The notes under the pieces: generated by a model
The model's input: only the letters and a program-made list of their open reading frames with translations
Database searches by the model: none
Told to the model about the DNA's origin: nothing
Translations under genes and position numbers: made by a program
DNA from: Rhynchopus sp. YZ270_cl-10
Taxonomy: Eukaryota; Euglenozoa; Diplonemea; Diplonemida; Diplonemidae
Direction of reading: 5' to 3'
Assembly: GCA_964035575.1 (NCBI GenBank)
Contig: OZ037890.1
Location: forward strand, 806,001-870,000
DNA: 64,000 nt
Shown here: piece by piece, positions 54,413 to 64,000 of the stretch
Layout of the letters: the number at the start of each line of letters is the position of its first letter
Position numbering within the stretch: the first letter of the stretch is position 1

Positions 54413-54961
54413 GTGGTGACATGCTATATTTCTTTGTTACCCAAGGGCACAGGGTTACCATGTGCTCTCCAGATAATGGGGTGGAAAAATTCTCCCAGTA
54501 TGTCTTTACAAGGTGATCCTACAGTGAGTCGCTTCATCTTGCAAACTTTTTGTTTTCTATTTTGCGATGTACAACGACACTCAAGAAAGCTGAATGAAAA
54601 AAAAAATAATTAAAATAGACTGGACAAAATGTACACAACATGAGGGGGGGGGGGGGGGGGGGGGGGGGGCAGGGAGGTATTTTTATAGTCATATTTTCAT
54701 CCTTTCCCCCCTTTTTTACATCGTCTGTTGTTGGCCGCAGGGTACTTGTGCTTTCATCCGGATGCCTGGCATCGTACGTGGGTCAGTCGGAGGTGCCTGC
54801 ATTAATAACTTCACTTTTTTCTCCTTTCAAAACCCAGTGTGTTCCAGCACCATTAACGATAGTGGTAAACGATGAGAGGTGCATTCTTTGCTTCTTTCTT
54901 TTACCCTTTTTTTGTACCTTGAAGATGTGGGTGGGGCATATCAGATGTAAACCACGAAATG

Positions 54962-55117
54962 GATGTAGGACTGCATGGTTGGGGTTCACCCCTGGTGCAC
55001 CGTTCGTTCAAAGGTACACTGTCAGGAGAGGGCTTTTGTATTTCAAAATTTCTTTTTGGTACATTTAGTGCACCCTATTATACCTTCTATTCAGTAGAAT
55101 AGTTAGTATATGAAACA
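54962..55117 (+). repeat. Repeat D followed by the dispersed hAT-target repeat
   Basis: GGATGTAGGACTGCATGGTT to GTATTTCAAAATTTC (about 54961-55048) is a full repeat D. GGTACATTTAGTGCACCCTA to GTATATGAAACAA (55058-55117) is the second uninterrupted hAT-target repeat. Confidence 0.8.
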
Positions 55118-55323
55118 AAATTTCCTTTTTCCTTTTTTCCTGTGCTTTCTCTTCTTTGAATAGAAAGAAAAAGAAAACTTTTTTCGTGATAGAATAGGGT
55201 TTTGTAGAACGTCCTTTGACTCTTTTTCTTTGAAGGGCTGAAAAATGCGCTTTTTCTTGGAACACCAAACCTGTTGTCTTTTGCAAGGGTTGGTTTGTGG
55301 TATATTGGTATCGTTGTTTCCCT

Positions 55324-55359
55324 GAGGCAACTCAGCACAGAGAGGCTTAGGTTAGTCTG
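55324..55359 (+). repeat. Short hairpin repeat, intact inner stem
   Basis: GAGGCAACTCAGCACAGAGA then GGCTTAGGTTAGTCTG. The loop ACAGAGAG and the downstream arm GCTTAGGTT are identical to the copy at 3312. Confidence 0.65.
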
Positions 55360-55460
55360 ATAAAATTTTCTTCAAAAGGGGGGGTGTGTGTGCATGTTAA
55401 ATGAAGTGCTCTCTGGGGTACGATAACCTGTGGGGGGGCACGGTTTTGTTCCTTAAAAAG

Positions 55461-55629
55461 TACCATGGTGGCCAGTTTGATGTGAGAGAGCGTCAAAAGT
55501 GGACGAAACTACTGATTGATAATTGCTCTCCCGCGGAGAGTATGACGCTCTCCCAATCCGGAGAGCGTAGGCTCTCCCAAAAAAACGTCAAATTTTTGAC
55601 GCGCTCCCGCTCAAACTGGCCACCGTATA
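55461..55629. mobile_element. MITE with GGTGGCCAGTTTGA ends
   Basis: TACCATGGTGGCCAGTTTGA at the left and TCAAACTGGCCACCGTATA at the right are inverted. GAGAGCGT words occur in both directions inside. TA may be the target duplication, but this is not certain. Confidence 0.65.
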
Positions 55630-55651
55630 CTGAATGAAGCACGTCGTATCC

Positions 55652-55700
55652 TACGTCGATGAACGGTGAGGTGTTTGCACTTTCGACTTCTCTCTTTTTT
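55652..55700 (+). repeat. Short repeat B
   Basis: CGTCGATGAACGGTGAGGTG then TTTGCACTTTCGACTTCTCT. Confidence 0.65.
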
Positions 55701-56088
55701 TCTTCAAAGGGGTGACTACGCCCAAAAGAGGTGCTGCTTATTTGAGAGACATGCTTCGTCTCGCAAATTTTCTTCTAGAACAACCGAATGTGATTTTCTT
55801 TTTTCCAAATCACACCTTTGTTCCAATCCCTTTCTCAAAACATGGGGAGGAGGAGTGGGGATGGGGGGGTGGAGTGAAATACGTCATTTGTCTTTGTTCC
55901 CTTTTTTTTCCCATCCGCCATATGCACAACTTCCCTACCCCCCCCACTCCACCCCCACCCTCACTTTTTTCTTCGTTCGAGCTTTCAACGACCCTTTTCC
56001 CTTCTTTCCCCTTCTCTCTCCCCTCTCCCTTCGCCCCCTACAACCTTTATACAGCACCATTCTGTTCCTTCGTTTTTTTTCTCTCTCA

Positions 56089-57330
56089 ATGCAAAAAGGA
56101 GAAAAACGTGTTTGTGATGTTGTCTTTGGGGATACCTGCCATGATAACCAATTTCGAATGCTGCAAGGTGATCCCGCTTTGTTGAAGCTTCTTGGTAATA
56201 TGGCGGGGTCGGAGGTGGTGCTGAAGGGGTCGGCGCGAGACGATGCAAATGGCGTGGTGCTGTGCACGGAGGATTCTACGTATGAGATGACTGTTCTTGA
56301 GACAACGAATACGTGCATGCTGACACAGCGCCACGACAACGTTGATGAGGACAAACGCATTGTCGGGATGGTCGAGGAGACGCACGTTGTCAAACGCATT
56401 CCCCACAAGGCTGCCGAGCCTCTCTCCGCTCTGCTTGACCATGTGGAAGCCCGTGTCGCGGGGTCTGACCGTAAGAGGAGGAAGGTCGAGAGCGCGGAGG
56501 GGAGTATGACTGCAGCAGGCTTCCACAGCACGGACTCGCTGGTCCCGCTTCTGCAGGCAAGCAAGGCGGAGATATGTGATGCGCTCAACGCGGCACCGAA
56601 CATCGTTAGCCACGAGGGCGCCTGGCGGAAGGTGATCTCCGAGCACACAGAGGAGTGCCTGGAGACGTTTATTCGTATGGTTCCCCTCTCCCTTTAATAT
56701 TTCAAAGTTTTCTTCTGTTCGTTTAGAAAAGAATATGAAATAAAGTTTTTCTTTGGTGCTTCGGTGTTTTCCCTAACAAAGAAACACAAATGCGGAACGA
56801 AAAATACCCCCTAAATAGGTATCGGCGACGCAGAGATGAACCTAGCTGGCTTCACGGAGGATGAAGCGTTGAAGGCTATGGCGGAGTATCATGACCCGTT
56901 GGCGATCAAGGCGGTGGTCAAGAAGTACTGCAAGAAGGCGGCAGAGGGGCTCTTTGCGGTGGACCTAAGAAAGATCGCGTTGGCGCGCGCGGAGCAGCTC
57001 TTCGTTGTGTCGGAGGAGTGGGACCTGGCGAAGTTCATGAAGGAGTGGGAGAGCTGCTGTCCGCACATCGTCACCCCGTCGGAGGAGATGCTCCTCGGGC
57101 ACGCCCTCATCGAGAACGGCTCCGTCGCTCACTTCCCAAGCGAATCCCTCTCGCTCAACCCAGAGACCCGCTTCGAATCTATGTTTCGACAGCAAAAAAG
57201 GTGGAGCGAAGCTGACATGACCGAGTACATTACACCCCTCATCGGCCCTGGTATCAAACGCGAGCAGCTCCTCAGCAGATTCACGCGTGAGTTTCCGATC
57301 AACGGGAAGAAAACGTACGTCGAGTTTTAG
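56089..57330 (+). CDS. DSCC1: DCC1, sister chromatid cohesion protein of the Ctf18-RFC clamp loader
   Basis: Exons 56089-56674 and 56819-57330 give 365 residues. The intron starts GTATGG and ends AAATAG, splitting a CGT codon after its first base. The N-terminal half has GVVLCTEDSTYEMTVLETTN, matching the DCC1 signature (AVLCT, TY and a TSN/TTN block). The C-terminal half is the winged-helix region that contacts Ctf18 and DNA, with RFESMFRQQKRWSEADMTEY and ITPLIGPG. In known eukaryotes DCC1 joins Ctf8 and Ctf18 to make the alternative RFC that loads PCNA and supports cohesion. Length is close to other DCC1 proteins. The start is the first ATG after a pyrimidine-rich leader. Confidence 0.85.
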
Positions 57331-57340
57331 ATCTACGAAA

Positions 57341-57419
57341 ATGGATTGTATGGTTACAATGTTCTGTTTAACACCAAAGTACACTGTCGCGAGAGGGCTT
57401 GTATTTCAAGTCAACTTTT
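57341..57419 (+). repeat. Repeat D just after the DCC1 stop
   Basis: ATGGATTGTATGGTTACAAT, then AGTACACTGTCGCGAGAGGG and CTTGTATTTCAAGTCAACTT. Starting 11 bases after TAG, it probably lies in the 3' UTR of DCC1. Confidence 0.75.
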
Positions 57420-57857
57420 GATGTGGGCAGGAGGTTTTGGGACCTTCAATCGTTGCTTCAAAAGCCAACCACTTGGTGAAGGGGAGGAGGGTGTTTTCTT
57501 TTTTTTCCTCTCAGGGGCGACCCGTCTAAGGGGAGGGGGTGTTGGGTTTTGCAATGTCACCAGCCTTGTCTTCTCTTCGGAGCTGTTTCTGATTTCTGCT
57601 GTGCCTTCTGTGCTGTATTGTCAGATGCGCCTGATTTGGGGTTGTTGAGGTGTCGTTGCATTTGTCGCCGACCATGGAGCCGGTGGTTATTCTAGATTGT
57701 ATATTTCTGATATCTTTACCCTCATAGTAAAAATAATGTTTTTTCAAAAATAAATTAATAAAAAAATGACCCAAAAGTAACATTTTTTTTGTAACAATTT
57801 AATAAAATGTTTTATTCGTTTTTTTGCAGTTGGGCAAAAAGTAACAAATGTTACAAC

Positions 57858-58384
57858 GTGGTGTGTTCCGGGGTATGGGATTTTACACATCTTCACACAT
57901 CTTCACAACTCTTCACAACTTTTCACAAATTTTCACAAATTTTCACAACATAATTTTGGCCATATTTTTGTGAAGAATTGTGAAGAGTTGTGAATAGTTG
58001 TGAAAAGTTGTGAAGAGTTGTGAATTGAAATGAAAATTTGGATGAAAAAAACACAGACGTTGTGAATATTTGTGAAGAGTTGTGAACAGTTGTGAAGAGA
58101 TGTGAAGAGTTGTGAATTGGGAAAACCCCCCCTTTTTTTCTCCAATTCACAACTCTTCACAACTGTTCACAACTCTTCACAAATATTCACAACGTCTGTG
58201 TTTTTTTCATCCAAATTTTCATTTCAATTCACAACTCTTCACAACTTTTCACAACTATTCACAACTCTTCACAATTCTTCACAAAAATATGGCCAAAATT
58301 ATGTTGTGAAAATTTGTGAAAAGTTGTGAAGAGTTGTGAAGATGTGTGAAGATGTGTAAAATCCCATACCCCGGAACACACCAC
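57858..58384. mobile_element. Near-perfect foldback element, 527 bp
   Basis: Arms 57858-58125 and 58139-58384 are almost exact inverted copies around a short centre (GGGAAAACCCCCCC). Ends are GTGGTGTGTTCCGGGGTATG and its complement. Each arm is a string of TGTGAAGAGT words. AAC on both sides could be a 3-bp duplication. A transcript would form a hairpin of about 250 bp. Confidence 0.9.
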
Positions 58385-58431
58385 AACGAAAAAATAAAAA
58401 GCCCATGGTTGAAGCACGGGAGTACCATAGG

Positions 58432-58542
58432 GAACTGGGTTGCTGACCACACCATCCAGGCTGTACCTCAATTTTTTTTTTGCCTGCGGCGCCATTTTCC
58501 CTTTTTTGCTCCGCAAAAAAGGGTTCGTAGAGTGACTCTGTG
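58432..58542 (+). repeat. Dispersed repeat C, copy 2
   Basis: GGGAACTGGGTTGCTGACCA, then GCCTGCGGCGCCATTTTCCC and TGCTCCGCAAAAAAGGGTTC to GAGTGACTCTG; matches 10046-10143. Confidence 0.8.
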
Positions 58543-58926
58543 TAAAAAGCTAGATTTTTACACCATGGGTTTCCGCGCTGTATGCTTTATTAGCCCCCCC
58601 AGTAACATTTTTGTTACGCCTGGGGCGTAACAAAATGTTACAAAAAAATAAAATACAAAAAATGAAAAAAGTAACAAAATGCAAAAATGTTATAAAAAAA
58701 ATAAAAATCGCCGAAATAATTTATTTGTAACAATAACATAATTTATACTATGAGGGTATCTTTTTTTCAGCAAAAAAAAATATTCGTAATCCAGTGGCAT
58801 TCTCTTTTTTCCCTATTATTGTTTCCTCACCTCCCTTTCAACAACACACAGCCCTTTTCCCCATACTTACACTTTTTTTTTTTTAAAGGGAAAGGCGAGG
58901 AAAAAAACAGCGTTCCCACAGCGCAT

Positions 58927-61190
58927 ATGGCCCCACCCAAGAGGGAGGCGAAGACTATACAGGTTTTCCTTCGTGTGCGTCCACCAAATTCGAAGGAGAA
59001 GAACGACAATGTCAATGCCATCAAATACGAAGGGGATGATATAGTGAAGCTCGGGGAGAACCCGCATTTGTACAACTTCCATCGTGTTTTCCGCGGGGAT
59101 AGCAGGCAGGACGATGTGTTCGATGCGGTCGCGAAGAAGGCTGTCGAAGACTGCTTCGAGGGCTACCACGGACTTCTCTTTGTCTATGGACAGACCGGAA
59201 CCGGGAAGACCTTCACCATCTCTAACAAAGACAAAGGCCAGGAGGGGATGCTCCAACGAGCCGTGCGTCTCGTCTTTGATAAGATCAGCGACGACACGTC
59301 GGGGGACTACGAGGTGCACTGCACCTTTGTGCAGATCTACCGTGAGGTCATAGAGGACCTTTTGGATCGGGAGCGGGCGAGGAAGCCGGAGCATGAGCGG
59401 AAGGGTCTGGCGATCCGTGATGACCCGGATGTTGAGGGTGGTGTGTACCTCTCGCCGATCAACATGGTGCCCGTCTACACCGCGGCCTCGAGTGGGCCTG
59501 AGGGTGTGAAGAATGTCATGAAGCAGTTTGACTACGGTGACGTCCACCGTTCCGTTGGTGCCACGCAAATGAACGATCAGTCCTCCCGTTCGCACACAGT
59601 GTTCACCCTCTACATCACCCGTCGCAACAAGCTTAGCGACGCTGATTACGACGGCGAAGTGGGCAAACAAGAGTTCAAAGGACGTCTCATCCTCGTCGAT
59701 CTCGCAGGGTGCGAGCGTCAAAAGAAAACTCAGACATCAGGCAAGGCGCTTGGCGAGGCGAACTCGATCAACTCCTCGCTTCTGTCCCTCGGAAAGTGCA
59801 TTCAGGCGCTTACAGACCCGAAGCAGTTCGTTCCCTTCCGGTATGCCTTTTGATGGTACCCTACCTTTGAGTCATGAGAGAAGCCTTTTTCACATTATTT
59901 TCCACAAAAAATAAACCACACCACAGTGAATCGAAGCTGACCCGTCTCTTGCAGTACAGTTTGTCTGGGCACGGAAAGACCTCTATTGTTGTCACAGCAG
60001 GGCCGAGGTATGTCACATCTCACAACACTGAAAACCATAATTCCACTCGCACTTCACTCACCTTCCCCTCACAGTGAAAACAACCTTGATGAGACCCGCG
60101 GTGCTGTGGAGTTTGGACAGCGTGCGATGACTATTAAGGTGCATGCGAAGAAGCACGTTGAGATTGACTACAAAGCGTTGTGCAAGCAGCTGCAGGCACA
60201 GCTGGATGCACGCGGCGACACGGCCAACCAGCAGCTCATTGACGAGGTGAAGGGTGAGTTTGACGAGATCATCTCGAAGAAGGACGAGACCATCGCCATC
60301 CTCGAGGCTGAGCTGAGTCTCTACAAGAACGGCGGCTCCGCTGCCGAGATCACTGCCGCAGGCATCGCATCTGCTGCAGCCATGGGCGGAAAATCCAGCG
60401 ACAGAAGCGGCTACTCTGGCAAGGCGGCATCCACCGACGGAAGCGCGACCCCCGTCGCCTTCGACCCCAACGCCGTGAACGACTTCAACGCGCAGATGAA
60501 GAAGCTCGAGAAGAAGCTTGACGACAAAGGCAGCGAGGTGGCCAAGCTCAAGAAGGAGAAACTCTCCCTCACAAAGGAGAAGATGAGCGTGGAGGAGAGC
60601 CTCCAGCAGAAGACAACAGACCTCAACATCCTTGCCATGAAGCTGCAGGGCAACCTGCGCGAGAAGGACGACCAGCTTTCCCGCATGCAGGCAGCCCTCC
60701 TCAAGCTCAAACGTGGCGACTACGTCTCGCCCACAGCCTCCCTCGAGGTTGACGAGCCCGAAGCCTCCCCACGCCCCGACAACATGAAGGATGACGAATA
60801 CATCAACAAGCTCCAAGCCGCCATCAGAAAGATGCGCGAACGTGAAGCCATGATGACATCCTACCACGAAAAGGCACGCGAGGCGATTCTCTACCAAGCA
60901 CAAAAGGCGGATGAATCCAGGAGACTGCAGGAGGGACTTCAAGACAAGGTATGAGTTTTTTTTTTTGTTCAAAGCGTGGGAGCAAGCTCGACTGGCCGTT
61001 ATGAGATTATCAATCAAAAGTGTTTTTTCCCTCACCCCCCTTCTTGTTTGATGCGTTGACGCTTCCACACACAAAGTAGTGTGCGTAAAAAAAAAAAAAA
61101 AAAACACAACACAACACAACACAGTTCCTCCACGAGGTGGAGAAGCGGAAGAAGATCGAGGACAAAATTCAGAAATACCGCAACAAATAG
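58927..61190 (+). CDS. Kinesin motor protein, short, N-terminal motor, four exons
   Basis: Exons 58927-59840, 59927-60007, 60075-60948 and 61125-61190 give 644 residues. Introns are 86, 67 and 176 bases and all start GTATG. The ATG opens MAPPKREAKTIQVFLRVRPP. The motor (about 10-340) has the P-loop GQTGTGKT (88-95), switch I NDQSSRSH (about 216-223), switch II DLAGCER (about 258-264), and ESKLTRLLQYSLSGHGKT, rebuilt exactly by splicing. The neck follows (NLDETRGAVEFGQRA) and then about 280 residues of charged coiled coil. This is a plus-end-type layout near kinesin-1, but the tail is much shorter than in conventional heavy chains. The last exon codes 21 residues. A tandem paralogue follows at 63094. 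Confidence 0.93.
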
Positions 61191-61737
61191 AGCGTTAGCG
61201 TTCCTCGTGTGGGGGGGTGGGAAATGGGGGGAGGGATGGATGGGAAACATGCCACGCACGCCTTAGCCTGCCGCTCAGCATCTGTACGATATCGATGTGA
61301 TTTTGTCGTTTACATCTTTTTTGTTACAAAGGGGAAAAACAGAGAGAAAAAAAAAAGAAAAAAAAACACTCGAGGGGGAGAAATTCTTGCAGCTGAACGA
61401 ACTCAATTTAAAAAAAAAATATTCTCCCCCTTTGGGTCTGACCTCCGATATTTTATGGGGATTGGGGATTGGTGGGGGGGGACGGACAAACGAACCAGCA
61501 CCGGCTACTCGTCGTACACTAATTTCAAAAAAAAATGCTGCGTGGAGTTCACACAGAGAAAAAAAGCGAGGTGTCTACACGTCATCAATTTTTCAAAATA
61601 AAAAAATAAACAAAAGGTAGGGCGAGTTGAGTTGTACAGTGGACTACCGACACGCTCGGAGGAGCGTCCCTGACCACATTTATATGCCCCAATAAAATAC
61701 CCTCTACGATTTTTCATAACTCAGTGGAGGGTACGGT

Positions 61738-61800
61738 GACAGTTGTACCAAAAGGTACAACTGTCACGAGAGGGGCTTTTTTGTATTTTCAACTCTACTT
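61738..61800 (+). repeat. Repeat D with a perfect 12-bp hairpin
   Basis: GACAGTTGTACC, AAAA, GGTACAACTGTC form a perfect stem, followed by ACGAGAGGGGCTTTTTTGTA and TTTTCAACTCTACTTT. Confidence 0.75.
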
Positions 61801-61944
61801 TTTTTACTCCTCCCTAAAAAAAACGTCCCTCGCTTCGGATTGCCGTGGTGGCTCCACGAGGGAAGATAGATTATCTCTTGGGGTGAGCTCTTTTGCGACA
61901 AACATTTTTATTTTATTTTTTTTAATATTCCTGGAGAACCAGTT

Positions 61945-62000
61945 GTCTGCATCCCTCCGATGAAGGGTGAAGGGGGTTTTGCATGTTCAACTTCTCTCTC
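61945..62000 (+). repeat. Short repeat B
   Basis: GTCTGCATCCCTCCGATGAA, GGGTGAAGGGGGTTTTGCAT, GTTCAACTTCTC. Confidence 0.6.
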
Positions 62001-62049
62001 TCTCTTTTTTTTTACGTTTTTTGTTTTGTTTGTTTGTTTCCCCCTTTTA

Positions 62050-62091
62050 AGGTGCCTAAGAATACAATACTATGCCGTTAGGATCATCTTG
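62050..62091 (+). repeat. Short hairpin repeat, long loop
   Basis: AAGGTGCCTAAGAATACAAT then ACTATGCCGTTAGGATCATC. A further copy, mostly the downstream arm, is at 62223-62254 (CAAGAGGCTTAGGTTCATCT). Confidence 0.6.
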
Positions 62092-62553
62092 CTAAGGGGA
62101 GGGGTTTTTTTTTGGAGCAAAGGAGGGGTTTTTGGAGGGGGGAAAGGGCACGTTGTTAGATACGTGCAGGTCATATCCGTCTTTCTAGCGTTTTCTTTTA
62201 TATTTCCGATTCAGCTTTTTGTTTGTGTAAACAACAAGAGGCTTAGGTTCATCTTTATATAAAACCCTGTTTTATTTTATTTTATTTTTGAAAAAACGCA
62301 GCATTTTTTACTGCCCAAATTTTCCGAATCCTCCCCCCCAGACTCCCAGACACCAACAAAGGTTGGTGTGCGAACCACGCCAGAACTTTTCTTTTTTTGT
62401 GGCTGGAATAGATACTTTTTTTTTCTCTCTTTTTGCAGCAGTCCCAGAGATATTGTGTTTGCTGATAAAAAAAATGGGTGGGGGAAGGGCAGAGTGATAG
62501 CTGACTGCCTTTCTTTTGTTTCTTCTTTTTATCTCTCTTAACCCTTCAACATA

Positions 62554-62653
62554 CCGTAAATATGTTGGACCGTGATAATGTTGGAACGAACGAGCGTTTT
62601 TTTTTTTTGGGCAGTTCCAACATTATTACGTTCCAACATATTTACATTTACGG
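62554..62653. mobile_element. TA-site MITE, short copy (100 bp)
   Basis: CCGTAAATATGTTGGACCGT at the left is inverted at the right end, with TA at 62552-62553 and 62654-62655. It shares ends and the GTTGG words with the copy at 14882. Confidence 0.85.
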
Positions 62654-62682
62654 TATAGCAACCAACAATGCTGTTATGTATT

Positions 62683-62854
62683 GAGGTGACTGAGGGGAGG
62701 CTTCAGGTTCATCTTCGCTCCGCTCTCATGAAATCGAATGTCACCCAACAAAGGTTCACAGATTGTCCACCCTCCCCACTCCCTTTTAAGGTGACGAGAG
62801 GCTCAGGGTCATCTTATTAGTGCCTAAGCACGGAGAAAGTCTTAGTGGCATCTT
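62683..62854 (+). repeat. Three hairpin repeats in 170 bases
   Basis: Copies are at 62683-62715 (GAGGTGACTGAGGGGAGGCT), 62788-62815 (AAGGTGACGAGAGGCTCAGG, then GTCATCTT) and 62821-62854 (TGCCTAAGCACGGAGAAAGT). They lie upstream of the second kinesin. Confidence 0.65.
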
Positions 62855-63093
62855 TTCTCTCTGAGAGCAGTTCCCCAGGATGCACTCTCTCATCTGCCAC
62901 CTTTTTTTACGCAACGGAGAACTTACTTTTGAGAAAGACAATATAAAAAAAAAGGATAGCTTTCGCCACTCCCCTTTATACGTCGAGTGTGTTAGGTGGG
63001 GATATCCACGGAGCTTAGAATGTACTCATCTCTCACTACCACTCACCTGCAGAAAGACATTCACCCCCTTCCCCCCTTTTTTACACAAAAGAA

Positions 63094-64000
63094 ATGTCAA
63101 AGCGAGAGGCGAAAACGATCCCCGTGTTTTTGCGTGTCCGGCCCCCAAACGGAGGAGAGAAGGATAGGGGGGACAACTGCGATGTTATCGACTTTCAGGG
63201 TGACACCGTCGTGAAGCTTGCAGACCAGCCGACCCTGTACAACTTCGACAAGGTCTTCCGCCAGGACAGCAAGCAAACCGACGTTTTCGATGCGGTCGCG
63301 AAGAAGGCTGTGATGGACTGTTTTGATGGCTACCACGGACTGCTCTTTGTCTACGGACAGACCGGAACCGGGAAGACCTTCACCATCTCTAACAAAGACA
63401 AAGGCCAGGAGGGGGTTCTGCAGCAAGCTGTCCAGATGGTCTTTGATAAAATCGGTGATGACACGTCGGGGGACTACGAGGTGCAGTGCTCCTTTGTGCA
63501 GATCTACCGTGAGGTCGTAGAGGACCTTTTGGATAAGGAGCGCGCAAAGCGACCGGATCATGACCGCAAGAGCTTAGCGTTGCGCGATGACCCAGATATT
63601 GAGGGCGGTGTGTATCTGACCCCGCTGACACAGCCGACAGTGTATAGTGCACAGAACACAACACACGACGGTGCAAAGGCTGTTATGAAGCTTTTTGAAT
63701 ACGGTGACCTTCACCGTTCCGTTGGCTGCACTAAGATGAACAACAAATCCTCCCGTTCGCACACAGTGTTCACCCTCTACATCACCCGTCGCAACAAGCT
63801 TAGCGACGCTGATTACGATTCTGGCGAAGTCGGCAAACAAGAGTTCAAAGGACGTCTCATCCTCGTCGATCTCGCAGGGTGCGAGCGTCTCAGCAAGACC
63901 GAGGCGACAGGGAAGACCCTCAAGGAGGCAGCGTCCATCAACTCCTCGCTTCTCTCCCTCGGGAAGTGCATTCAGGCGCTTACAGACCCGAAGCAGATGG
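63094..64000 (+). CDS. Second kinesin, tandem paralogue, cut by the window edge
   Basis: The ATG opens MSKREAKTIPVFLRVRPPNG, and the frame is open to the edge (302 residues seen). P-loop GQTGTGKT (88-95), switch I NNKSSRSH and switch II DLAGCERLSKTEATGK are present, so the motor should be active. It is closely related to the kinesin at 58927, but the similarity is patchy. Bases around 63331-63412 and 63738-63900 are almost identical to the first gene, while stretches between differ clearly. The usual PFRESKLTRLL part and the tail lie beyond the window. Confidence 0.92.
   Translation, partial: MSKREAKTIPVFLRVRPPNGGEKDRGDNCDVIDFQGDTVVKLADQPTLYNFDKVFRQDSKQTDVFDAVAKKAVMDCFDGYHGLLFVYGQTGTGKTFTISNKDKGQEGVLQQAVQMVFDKIGDDTSGDYEVQCSFVQIYREVVEDLLDKERAKRPDHDRKSLALRDDPDIEGGVYLTPLTQPTVYSAQNTTHDGAKAVMKLFEYGDLHRSVGCTKMNNKSSRSHTVFTLYITRRNKLSDADYDSGEVGKQEFKGRLILVDLAGCERLSKTEATGKTLKEAASINSSLLSLGKCIQALTDPKQM

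Larger units (their letters stand above)
52584..56088. other. Gene-free spacer rich in small elements
   Basis: No gene is supported. A G run of about 25 bases is at 54642-54669. Palindromes GGCCTCGCTGAGGCC (53688-53702) and GTCTTGA with TCAAGAC (53730-53757) are present, as well as MITE-like inverted repeats and short repeats listed separately. Confidence 0.6.
57718..58757. mobile_element. Terminal-inverted-repeat element, 1,040 bp
   Basis: ACCCTCATAGTAAAAATAAT at the left and ATTTATACTATGAGGGT at the right are inverted. ATCTTT is repeated on both sides (57712-57717 and 58758-58763), a 6-bp duplication. GTAACAAATGTTAC-like words (GTAAC and GTTAC) are dense near both ends. It contains the nested foldback element and repeat C, and no gene. 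Confidence 0.8.
61191..63093. other. Spacer between the two kinesins
   Basis: No gene is seen. It carries a dense set of short repeats, a TA-site MITE and T-rich runs. Hairpin copies cluster at 62050-62854. Confidence 0.6.

Overview
The window is nuclear DNA of a single-celled eukaryote. The protein genes include two kinesins, a cohesion-loading subunit (DCC1) and an ALKBH6-type dioxygenase. Genes are intact single frames or are split by mostly short introns of 48 to 305 bases. Most introns start GTATGY or GTATG and end YAG, and several final exons are tiny. TAA, TAG and TGA all end genes, so the code looks standard. Coding DNA is balanced in composition, while the spacers are full of A, T, C and G homopolymers. 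Kinesins suggest a heterotrophic flagellate, but I cannot name the lineage. A bacterial-type ligand-gated channel and an aspartate-racemase-type enzyme also fit a gene-acquiring protist.

Layout. 1-1.1 kb: end of a type I membrane protein. 1.1-3.5 kb: spacer with three copies of a repeat. 3.5-7.0 kb: a complete hAT-like DNA transposon with a spliced transposase gene, the only gene on the minus strand. 7.1-8.0 kb: a short hAT deletion derivative. 8-11.7 kb: spacer with an 18-bp minisatellite and a palindromic MITE. 11.8-24.7 kb: six genes on the plus strand (Nudix pseudoenzyme, glycosyltransferase, channel fused to a binding protein, ALKBH6, PH-like protein, racemase with IQ motif). 24.7-32.5 kb: gene-poor, with a second hAT derivative. 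32.5-39.0 kb: a 2,014-residue multi-pass membrane protein ending in a PAS-like domain. 39.8-42.9 kb: a second transposon of the first type by its ends, with a foldback element nested inside. 43.9-52.6 kb: a 1,762-residue unknown protein and a DHHC-type acyltransferase whose last exon lies 2.1 kb away across a repeat-filled intron. 56-57.3 kb: DCC1. 57.7-58.8 kb: nested terminal-inverted-repeat elements. 58.9-64 kb: two tandem kinesins, the second cut by the window edge.

All 13 host genes lie on the plus strand. The spacers and some introns carry at least four families of very short repeats (about 35-95 bp). One folds as a hairpin with arms like AAGGTGA and TTCATCTT around CTAAGC and GCTTAG. 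Every copy I found reads in the same direction as the genes. This strand-matched hairpin system is the best candidate for something undescribed. The other leading items are the binding-protein/channel fusion, the Nudix protein without catalytic glutamates, the DHFC acyltransferase with a stripped zinc domain, and the racemase with a calmodulin-type IQ motif.

Limits: all calls come from reading the sequence. Exon joins are inferred from splice signals, reading phase and protein-family fit. No RNA gene was recognised.
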